A stretch of 64,000 bases of DNA, from the NCBI GenBank assembly GCA_029204225.1, contig CM055101.1, positions 40,027,961 to 40,091,960 on the forward strand. The letters are read 5' to 3'. Made by a program: the position numbers and the translations under genes. Position 1 is the first letter of the stretch, and each line of letters begins with the position of its first letter. Source of the stretch: Diphasiastrum complanatum (Eukaryota > Streptophyta > Lycopodiopsida > Lycopodiales > Lycopodiaceae). The notes beneath the pieces are model-generated. The model was not told where the DNA came from, did not search any database, and saw only the letters and a list, made by a program, of their open reading frames with translations. Shown in pieces: positions 60,301-64,000 of this stretch.

Positions 60301-61312
60301 GCAAGAGTCAAGTCACCAAGATCTAGTTATCAATCAATCTCCACAGAAAACAAGAGAGAAGAGGCTGGGCGCCCAACTCTAAGAGAGAGAGAGAGAAAAC
60401 AACAACAAGAGCAATGGAGAGCAATGCTTAGCCAAACTGTAAAAATGGAATACACAATGAGCATCTAAGTACTCTACCTGGATGTGACCAAATGTCACCA
60501 AACCCTAAGGTTAACCACTTACTAAATGTAAGGCACCCCCAAAAGTCAAGATAGGGCCCCTAAACAAAATTATACCCCTAAGGACCCACGAGTCAGTACA
60601 TGACCAAAATTGGGTCCAACTGAACTTAAGACAAACTTAAGATGGCCTAAATAACTAAATACCCATGGTTACACAAATCTCGACCTTTTGGGTCAAAGTA
60701 ACCTATGGATTAACTTTAGCATAGTCATTTATTTCTAACAAACTGTACAAATTGGGGCTGTTTTTGCCCTGAATAAAGAATGTAATAAAATTTGTACATG
60801 GTATGCGATGTGTACGGAATGATATGTTTCATATTTCAAAGCTGCGGAATGGAATTCTATGGTACTTGGTTCCTTGAACAATATAGCTCTTACAACATAG
60901 AATAATAAATTTCAATTTATAGAATAGAGCAGTTTATAGGTTTCGTGCAAATCGTCAATTTTTCTTAATGCTGTGAATAGGCTGAGCTAGGCAACGCAAT
61001 CATAATGGATGGTTGTATTTCAATTTTATAGTGAAATCTTTAGCACTTATTTTAAATTACATCTTATCAATATTTCTTTTTCCAAGAGCCTCTCGGGAAC
61101 AAGCTAATAGCTGTATAATGTTCTGTTCAGCTGCAAGTTTCTGATGAAGCTCTAGTTCTTCTTGCGGGGATGGGCTTTACCACCAAAGAATCAATACGAG
61201 GTTTAAGAGTTTCAGGACAAGACATAGAGCGTGCAGTTGAATTTGTCATGGAGCAAAGAAAGAAACTATCTGAGAAGGAAGAGGAGGACAGGCAGCGAAG
61301 AAAGGAACGCAG
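33665..61312 (+). CDS. NUB1: NUB1-like ubiquitin-like/UBA protein, exons 1-7 (3' end not in view)
   Basis: Seven exons (33665-34020, 34989-35111, 41458-41554, 41705-41740, 41861-42048, 42320-42422, 61131-61312) join in one frame for 361 codons plus two bases. Residues 21-97 form a ubiquitin-like domain (VKVAGAWSGTLEAPLDEWTV ... SLRSLGLKDNCKLLM). Residues 160-300 are helical (DRRALVMGLMLHAKARKF, YLEALEILNMAEESFSLCD, WCLFMLRDITRLAVARERL, VRLELLEGVVSYHSG). Residues 304-342 are a UBA domain (SDEALVLLAGMGFTTKESIR, QDIERAVEFVMEQ). NUB1 (NEDD8 ultimate buster 1) proteins carry NEDD8-type conjugates to the proteasome; the plant role is inferred by family. A second UBA and the stop codon would be expected further on and were not found before 64000. 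The first of two near ATGs was chosen; the second is six bases later. Confidence 0.85.
34021..34988 (+). other. NUB1-like intron 1 (968 bp)
   Basis: GT...AG. It contains repeated TTTTGGCTTCAGCCTG/TTGGCCTCAACCCTTGT words but no gene. The minus-strand frame at 34544-34861 is not supported. Confidence 0.8.
34989..35111 (+). CDS. NUB1: NUB1-like exon 2
   Basis: Acceptor ATAG|GTCAGC. Reads SAADAMAKRSNEDSYPTDDF then DLQLENQSGERLTFASDEDR and stops after two bases of Arg160. The donor is AAG|GCAAGC, a GC instead of GT. Confidence 0.88.
37590..39085 (+). mobile_element. Element D: copia remnant of the element C family
   Basis: 37590-38260 is the spacer between integrase and reverse transcriptase, close to that of C: GQQGPHLEHFGQQ against GQQG...LEDLGQ, and ADFPVLMLTSYDDG against ADFSDFALASHGD. 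Frameshifts break it. Reverse transcriptase and RNase H are deleted. A purine tract (38602-38610) and the 3' LTR follow. The 5' LTR is not found. Confidence 0.75.
38611..39085 (+). repeat. 3' LTR of element D
   Basis: Starts TGTTAGAAATAATAAATG after TTAAGGAGGG and ends GATTTCCTA. It matches the reverse complement of the C LTRs (TTTGACCCAAAAGGTCGAGA, TTGGACCCAATTTTGGTC). GGGTTAGGTTTATTATTTAG is duplicated within it (about 38682 and 38715). Confidence 0.85.
39249..39325. repeat. (TC)n microsatellite
   Basis: Uninterrupted TC, about 77 bases; a shorter CT run lies at 39710-39727. Confidence 0.97.
40819..41034. repeat. 108-bp tandem duplication in intron 2
   Basis: GCACGTCYATAAGATTGTAT begins at 40821 and 40929, and both copies run to GTTTGAACTTGTCT with few differences. 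Confidence 0.92.
41458..41554 (+). CDS. NUB1: NUB1-like exon 3
   Basis: Completes Arg160 and encodes ALVMGLMLHAKARKF through EALEILNMAE. Donor GAG|GTTGGT. Confidence 0.9.
41705..41740 (+). CDS. NUB1: NUB1-like exon 4 (36 bp)
   Basis: A twelve-codon exon, ESFSLCDNKFLE, between GCAG and GTATTC. It is too short to find by open frame alone; it was identified by the conserved NUB1 segment and in-frame junctions. Confidence 0.88.
41861..42048 (+). CDS. NUB1: NUB1-like exon 5
   Basis: Encodes AIDNVALLQIDTVWCLFMLR then DITRLAVARERLARARDGL and RLRVLQGGFCPELA, ending in two bases of Ile267. Donor AT|GTATGC. Confidence 0.9.
42320..42422 (+). CDS. NUB1: NUB1-like exon 6
   Basis: Encodes (I)YVRLELLEGVVSYHSGLQQI then AQQSLISAQKKYQQ. 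Donor CAG|GTAATA, phase 0. Confidence 0.9.
43755..43948. repeat. 97-bp imperfect tandem duplication
   Basis: AGGTTGGATTGAATRGTGGA begins at 43755 and 43852, each followed by GATGAATA/TAATGAATA and CAATGTGAGCAA-like words. Confidence 0.8.
43986..44404 (-). repeat. 3' LTR of element I
   Basis: Plus-strand start AGTTACGATCGG, end TCCATAACT. It differs from the other LTR at about 18 positions. Confidence 0.93.
44405..44410 (-). promoter_or_regulatory. Polypurine tract of element I
   Basis: Minus-strand GGGGAG directly before the LTR; short. Confidence 0.6.
44440..45814 (-). pseudogene. Element I integrase and chromodomain-like tail
   Basis: Right to left: ADALSRLP (end of RNase H), then a zinc domain with GGHFGFQKSYARLKDHFYWP and CNCTFCARNK, then WTDISLDFILVLPR. 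After a frame change come FRLHGFPHTILFYRDSKFTS (Asp shifted in the motif), YHSTVDGQSEVLNRILEDYL, a GPY-type segment (44713-44904: APRYYGPYHILEVLSPVTYW) and VLVQWDGRPVEEAPCE, which resembles a chromodomain tail. At least three frame changes. Confidence 0.82.
45811..47280 (-). pseudogene. Element I reverse transcriptase and RNase H
   Basis: A long open frame (45811-47091) covers RT and RNase H: HHIDLCPGSAPPSRPPYRMS, PFGAPVLLVSKKDGTKRLCV, FSKIDLRSGYHQIRM, PFGVTNGPPTFHNVM, then VLVYFEDILIFS, where the usual YIDD reads YFED. RNase H: IYCWTDASSVDLGAL, SVHEKELFAIIYALKKW, FDIVTDHLSLRYLL. Upstream, 47027-47280 is the linker from protease, cut by J at VTHSLVG. Confidence 0.9.
47281..47711 (-). repeat. 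3' LTR of element J
   Basis: TGTCAGAATTTGAGATAC to TAATTTCTAACA. It contains CTTATATAGTTTC, a reverse TATA-type sequence. Confidence 0.95.
47706..48182 (-). pseudogene. Element J RNase H
   Basis: GAISWSSKKQHTNALSSIEA, EAIWLRRILHDLHM, LQCDNQSCIKLAKNPVFHSR, TKHIEVQQHFIREK, CPTEEQVADIFTKGL. All the usual acidic residues are present, but a frameshift near 48125 separates it from the RT frame. Confidence 0.9.
47712..47722 (-). promoter_or_regulatory. Polypurine tract of element J
   Basis: Minus-strand TTAAGGGGGAG against the LTR start TGTTAGAAATTAATG. Confidence 0.85.
48124..49110 (-). pseudogene. Element J reverse transcriptase
   Basis: IRTKYKSDGSIDKHKARLVA, QQMDVKSAFLNGFLEEEVYM, KALYGLKQAPRAWY, catalytic VMYVDDLIITG, FDMKDLGSLQYFLGIEVW, LVGSLIYLTTTRP, WKAAKRILRYIQGT, YVNADWAGDAEDRRSTTGY. 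Its first 50-150 residues (the EEMxxLxxNxTW part) are lost in the deletion at about 49113. Confidence 0.92.
49120..50205 (-). pseudogene. Element J integrase
   Basis: MLYVPGIKENLLSVSAIAKQ, LWHESYGHLNYKSLQVL, CEGCVLGKHHIKKF, TDLCGPM, FVDDYSRKTWIYLL, LRSDKGGEYLSTEF, TPQQNGVAERKNRSIVETAR. All three catalytic acids are intact. FGSIAYSHIPKDSRSKLDSK and KCLFLGYDNQEKGYRLYNL follow, ending ISRDVIFDEEATHI and a stop, right at the deletion. Confidence 0.93.
50307..51338 (-). pseudogene. Element J gag and protease
   Basis: A 343-codon frame whose gag proper starts at MAGLNDAMLAESSKLDGTNY. UBN2-type gag (IWKFKMQNILQDREYWEIV), a Lys-rich linker, zinc knuckle CFICGKSGHYAKECW (about residue 255) and protease DYWFIDSGASKHMTPRRDW. 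The frame then shifts and stops at 50307. Gag itself looks whole. Confidence 0.92.
51680..51691 (-). promoter_or_regulatory. Primer binding site of element J
   Basis: Minus-strand TGGTATCAAAGC directly abuts the 5' LTR. Confidence 0.93.
51692..52123 (-). repeat. 5' LTR of element J
   Basis: Near copy of 47281-47711; about a dozen differences including four 1-bp indels. Confidence 0.95.
52129..52747 (-). pseudogene. Element I zinc knuckle and protease (right of J)
   Basis: Minus strand: KISHKPDHLARDCCQT (remnant of a CCHC knuckle), then REYIALVDTSSTHSFISSYI, the retroviral-type protease with its DTGA changed to DTSS, then, past a stop at about 52250, MERYDLILGADWFASLGAV, which leads into the RT part at 47280 once J is removed. 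Confidence 0.82.
52960..53290. repeat. G-rich minisatellite in element I leader
   Basis: GGGACAGCGAGGGAGG-type units of about 15-35 bases, all G/A-rich on the plus strand, with many GGG runs. It sits between protease and primer site where gag should be. The Pro/Leu/Ser-rich minus frames (52908-53357) are its translation. Confidence 0.88.
53328..53339 (-). promoter_or_regulatory. Primer binding site of element I
   Basis: Minus-strand TGGCATCAGAGC (one base from the common initiator-Met site) directly abuts the 5' LTR. Confidence 0.9.
53340..53758 (-). repeat. 5' LTR of element I
   Basis: Plus-strand AGTTACGATCGG to TCCATAACT; followed by tagat, the duplication. Confidence 0.93.
53927..55072. 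mobile_element. Fold-back element with arms of about 300 bp
   Basis: 53927-54222 and 54712-55072 are inverted copies: TCTTATGAGGTCGC against GCGACTTCATAAGA at the ends, GTAACATGCATG, GCAGTTGTAACTTGTAGA, and TCCACAAAAAGGATGAGGCT against AGCCTCGTCGTTTTTGTGGA further in. About 490 bases separate the arms. The right arm has an internal duplication (GCTTTTAGTTCCACTTTGAA and GCTTCTAGTTTCCACTTCGA). No protein is encoded. It may be a MITE-like or fold-back transposon, or two inverted copies of one repeat. Confidence 0.75.
55073..55473. other. No gene; small duplication
   Basis: AAGAAGCTGCCGAATTGTGTCCTAAA-like sequence appears twice (about 55346 and 55410), each near AAAGATTAATTTGT/AAAAATTGATCTGT. 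Otherwise plain intron. Confidence 0.5.
55474..55924 (-). repeat. 3' LTR of element C
   Basis: Includes AAGCAAGAGTCAAGTCACCA, GGGCGCCC and TTTGGGTCAAAGTAGCC. Very close to 60292-60740. Confidence 0.92.
55925..55933 (-). promoter_or_regulatory. Polypurine tract of element C
   Basis: Minus-strand TAAGGAGGG against the LTR; identical to the tract of D. Confidence 0.85.
55962..57389 (-). pseudogene. Element C reverse transcriptase and RNase H
   Basis: One 475-codon frame: SKWVYKIKYKADGTIERYKA, QLDIKTAFLNGDLNEEVYLQ, KALYGLKQAPRMWYQK, catalytic LLYVDDIIITG, DLGLLHFYLGLEF, CLIYLCNSRPDISYSVSLMS, FSDSDWGGDQDTRRSTSGH, AISWSSKKQPTVATSSSEAE. In RNase H the usual CDNQSA reads LSNSQSA, so one catalytic Asp is lost. 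It ends CPTEDNIADLFTKALPRVRF. The RT start lacks its first residues, which follow at 57417-57629 in another frame. Confidence 0.92.
57417..57629 (-). pseudogene. Element C segment just before reverse transcriptase
   Basis: SSSYDGKTRASTKS, then YADFSDFALASHGDVAEEPV and the conserved WEDAMQDEYDSLMKN that precedes copia RT. The same segment survives in element D (plus strand, about 38100-38240). Confidence 0.8.
57615..57753. repeat. Hairpin cluster in element C spacer
   Basis: CCGCAAAGTCGACAACAGCCAT (57615-57636) is inverted at 57695-57716 with one mismatch. GGAAGATCTTGG (57726-57737) is inverted, perfectly, at 57742-57753 with a 4-base loop. Confidence 0.85.
57813..58540 (-). pseudogene. Element C integrase, C-terminal part
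   Basis: Frames 58037-58333 (MEMARCMLKAKGLPHKFWAK, AAYISNRCPTKAL, TPYEVWYGKKP) and 57813-58199 (VGCTAFAFVPNKLRTKLEDK, KCIFVGYSSESKGYRLFNL, IIVSRDVHFDEKNSLD) overlap with a frameshift. 58334-58540 carries the rest of the core, with a stop in the usual TPQQNGV motif. Confidence 0.85.
58540..59517 (-). pseudogene. Element C zinc knuckle, protease, start of integrase
   Basis: CHYCKRYGHFIKDC (CCHC, first residues), then WVIDSGATRHMT (protease), NVLYVPGIKKNLLSVSTMLK, LWHARFGHLNFASLKKL, CEGCILGKFQRKPF, HSDVCGPMRIESIGKC and FIDDFSRFTWIY. The frame is intact over 325 codons. Gag before the knuckle is missing: 59518-60279 is non-coding leader. Confidence 0.9.
59518..60279 (-). other. Leader of element C
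   Basis: No gag is recognisable. TTTTGGGCGCCCTCCT occurs twice (59935-59950 and 60019-60034). The second, with its neighbours to about 60080, matches the fragment in element B. ATAATGGATAGATGG is duplicated near 59700. Confidence 0.6.
60280..60291 (-). promoter_or_regulatory. Primer binding site of element C
   Basis: Minus-strand TGGTATCAAAGC, the same as in element J. Confidence 0.92.
60292..60740 (-). repeat. 5' LTR of element C
   Basis: Near copy of 55474-55924; the AG run GAGAGAGAGAGA is a few bases shorter here. Confidence 0.92.
61131..61312 (+). CDS. NUB1: NUB1-like exon 7 (UBA domain)
   Basis: Acceptor TTCTGTTCAG. Encodes LQVSDEALVLLAGMGFTTKE, SIRGLRVSGQDIERAVEFVM and a charged EQRKKLSEKEEEDRQRRKER, plus two bases of the next codon. 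Donor CGCAG|GTGGGG. The MGF motif and hydrophobic spacing are those of UBA domains. Confidence 0.9.
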
Positions 61313-64000
61313 GTGGGGTAGAAGTTTAATCAGAGAATGGCTTGTGTTGTTATGGTTTCAGGCTGCTTAACAGCTAGCCTTTTTTGTAAAAACTGAAAAG
61401 CAAAACTTGGTATGTGTGACAAGAGGAGTTGGTAATGGTATCCATTTATATCGTTATGTTGTTTGAACCTTCCTGAAATAGAAAAGGGCATAGGAGTTTT
61501 TAGTGCTCGAATCAAATGCGAGCTTACTATGTTTATTGCTTGTAGTCAATACAAGTCATTTCATATGCTGAGCTTTAGTCCAAATATTATGGATATTGAC
61601 ATCTATGTTGACCAAGTAACATGCAAAACATCACAAAGAGCAGGAAATAGACGGCATAAATGCGAATAGAAAGGTCAATCATAGCAATATCTGTAGAATC
61701 ATAATAAGAGCAAGCTAATTACAACCAAATGTAGTTGAAAGAAAGCTGAAAATATGCTGTGCCTGAGGTTCTACATAATAAGAGCAAGCTAATTACAACC
61801 AAATGTATTTGAAACAAAGCTGAACCTATGCTGTGCCAGGTAAGAGCTACTCTTAAGCCCTTCTTGACCGAATGAGGAGTCGTTAGGCCTATTTATAGCT
61901 GGCTAGAAGGTCCAGTGAGTTAGGGCTAGGAACACAATGAGACTGTGTAAGCTTATGCTAATGCCAAGTCACTGCTGATAAGACCAAGTGACCTTATCCT
62001 ACTGCTAACGGGTTCCAAGAGGCCTAATTGAATAATACACTGGCGAATAATAATAAACGTAGTGTCAGAGTCCAAGTGCTGTGTCTGAGATGATGATAGC
62101 TCTCGCTGCTCTGCAAAAAGACAGTCCTTAGTGTCGGTACAAAGAGAATGTTGATGCGCGACAGTAAAACAGTTGCAACACTACATATGCTGAAGAAGAT
62201 ACTGCAAAAACGTATCTGCTGAACTAAAAGCCACCAAACAAGATCAAAATAGCACCGACTTCTTATGTCATAGAATGAAAATATATATATGATGCTGCCA
62301 ATTTCTATATTTTAACATGTGGACTGGAAGAACAGAAGTATGCCTGCTAACCATGGATCGCCCCGCAATCTGAATGGACCAGGGGCACCAGAAGAATGTA
62401 TCAAGGTGAAGAACCCTGCTGCCTACACGAATATATCATGCACACTTGACATATCAACCTAATAGACCATGAGTGCTATTGGAAATTAGTAGGACATGAC
62501 TGCCAGATTCTAGCAGCCATCCAACAGAACCATAAATGCCTGAAAGCAGCCACAGCAAATGGCGATACAATTGAGGGATGCGAAACCTATGCTTTAAGTG
62601 CCAACCTCCAAAAAGAAGACAGTGCCTGATGAAACCCAACCAACCAGATGGATCAATAATTCCACATCAAGGCATGAGAGGCAGAATATAAATAAAGCAC
62701 AAGGCAGTAACTTAAATTCATAGAAGTGGACCCCAAGCCGTCCTGATAGAGCTAGATATGGAGAGTGTCTGAGAAAAGGATCATATGATGTTTACAATTC
62801 AGACTTCAAGGTGGTAGTGGAGGGCAAGACGAGCATATGTACCTCGTACACGTGACAAGTATAAGGTGACAACTCTGACTAAAACTATCATAGATATACC
62901 TCTGAAGTGCTCCTCAGTGGATGAAGAGGGTGTGTTATCTAGATCAGGTCCAATGTGTCAAATAAATGTATCAATTCTTTGTTGAAATGTATCAGAAGAG
63001 TGCTAATGCGACATACTGATGCCACTCTTATGGCTCTGCCATCGTAAGGAGTGAGAATATTGGCTACGTCAAATGAAGTAATAATGTTGTTGGTGAAGAA
63101 TCATGACCTCAAACAAGTTGCAAGAGCCACAACAGCAGCCGCAATGACGAAGCGAAATTACTTATGCAAATACACCAACATACGTGGGCAGCTGTATTGC
63201 CATGGTTTAGTAGTCCCATTCTGTGTCTTTTACTCCCATTCTATCTATGTCGAAAGACCCGATAGAGCCCTTCAATACCTGTGAATACCATGAAAATCCA
63301 TGCACATTGGACATCTCAAGGATGCCATAAAAAGGTGATGGTACCACCAGTGGCATAGAATCCAACATATAGAAGAATGCAGATGAATGCGATATATAAG
63401 CAGCAGAAAGTGAGTACCAAGTAGCGAGCACAGGGGTTCCAGACAGTCATGAAGATCCCAAGGTGACTGTGAACAACAATCCTCTTGTGGAGAACGTTGT
63501 GATCTTGTAAGTATGCATAGAGAAAATAGCTCATCATAACAATGTATTACCGGGGGACCATGTATACATATAAGTAAACTTTTGATGGAAGAATGCTGTA
63601 GCAATTCTGCTGCAAGTAATGACATCGTGTGCCCTGTGTAGAGATCCTGGATACCATACAAAATGTCAATGCATTGACATATAAGAAGATCTCCTCTTCT
63701 GTTAACACTTAAAAGAGTATGGTCAAGGTACTTTCCAGCTATACGTGTACACGTGTAGGAAAAGGCTTTACTGTTATAAGAGTATGTCAGAAAGAAGCTG
63801 CCCACCACCAGTAGAGGCATATTTCGCAGAGAAATTTTACATTGATACCGTGTGAGAGTAGCAGCAATAAACCCCTTGACGCTAGAGGATGTAGACAAGA
63901 TGGACAATAGGATAGATCGCTTAGGATATATCTGTTAGTGACCATAGTATTGTTATTAATGGGCAGCGTGTGTGCAGAAGCAACTGTATGCTCCTGTATA
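61313..64000. other. Intron 7 or repeat DNA; no gene seen
   Basis: No further NUB1 exon was found. 61860-61930 has a CCTATTTATAGCTGGCTAG tract like the TATA region of a reverse-strand LTR. The 211-codon minus frame at 63272-63907 shows no domain and overlaps other open frames, so I do not call it. Confidence 0.5.
61701..61840. repeat. 74-bp tandem duplication
   Basis: ATAATAAGAGCAAGCTAATT begins at 61701 and 61775; both copies run through TTACAACCAAATGTA to TATGCTGTGCC. Confidence 0.93.

Larger units (their letters stand above)
55474..60740 (-). mobile_element. Element C: Ty1/copia retrotransposon, defective
   Basis: LTRs 55474-55924 and 60292-60740. Duplication aactg fits at 55471-55475 and 60741-60745 if the LTR starts two bases later (ends TG...TA). 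With TG...CA ends no 5-bp duplication appears. Purine tract at 55925-55933, primer site at 60280-60291. RT/RNase H is one long frame. Integrase is broken into pieces, and gag before the zinc knuckle is absent. A hairpin-rich insert lies in the spacer. Confidence 0.9.
42423..61130 (+). other. NUB1-like intron 6 (18.7 kb)
   Basis: GT...AG. It holds gypsy I with nested copia J, a fold-back element and copia C, all in reverse to the gene except where noted. 42423-43985 is plain intron with a 97-bp tandem duplication near 43755-43948 and no recognisable gene. Confidence 0.85.

Noticed and set aside
63272-63907. 211-codon minus-strand frame
   Set aside because: No domain, overlapping frames also open, composition without clear coding bias; left as unannotated intron or repeat.

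Overview
This window is nuclear DNA of a land plant, most likely a seed plant with a large, repeat-rich genome. Two things show this. One split host gene encodes a ubiquitin-like/UBA protein of the NUB1 family. Almost everything else is plant LTR retrotransposon: Ty1/copia elements with initiator-Met tRNA primer sites, and two Ty3/gypsy elements, one with a clear chromodomain and one with a chromodomain-like tail. The species cannot be named from the sequence; the 18.7-kb intron would suit a gymnosperm or another large-genome plant, but that is inference.

Layout. 1-2248: an LTR-like repeat, short tandem repeats and a (CT)n tract. 2249-12662: copia element A (minus strand), broken by a complete but dead copia element B (5371-10968, plus strand) and by a 958-bp solo-LTR-like insert (11444-12401). 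12663-18300: copia debris (E1, E2, F) and a partial gypsy LTR. 18300-24560: a run of unrelated simple and tandem repeats, namely CCCTTAG-like heptamers, (AT)n, and two arrays sharing a 20-bp GC palindrome. 24560-32451: gypsy chromovirus G, whose leader and gag region is filled with a copia fragment (H) and an LTR-PBS-LTR pair (K).

33665 to beyond 61312: the NUB1-like gene on the plus strand. Seven exons are visible and join in frame for 361 complete codons; the 3' end lies outside the window or was not found. Intron 2 (6.3 kb) has a GC donor and holds copia remnant D. Intron 6 (18.7 kb) holds gypsy I (43986-53758) with a fairly young copia J nested in it (47281-52123), a fold-back element (53927-55072) and copia C (55474-60740). 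From 61313 on I see further intron-like and repeat DNA.

No retroelement here looks able to move on its own: every one has stops, frameshifts, deletions or lost catalytic residues. The host gene is the only clear functional unit, presumably a proteasome shuttle for NEDD8-type conjugates. The points most worth following up are the AGTTA...TAACT LTR ends found in both a copia and a gypsy element, the palindrome-bearing arrays, and the inverted C/D LTR pair around exons 3-6 of the host gene.
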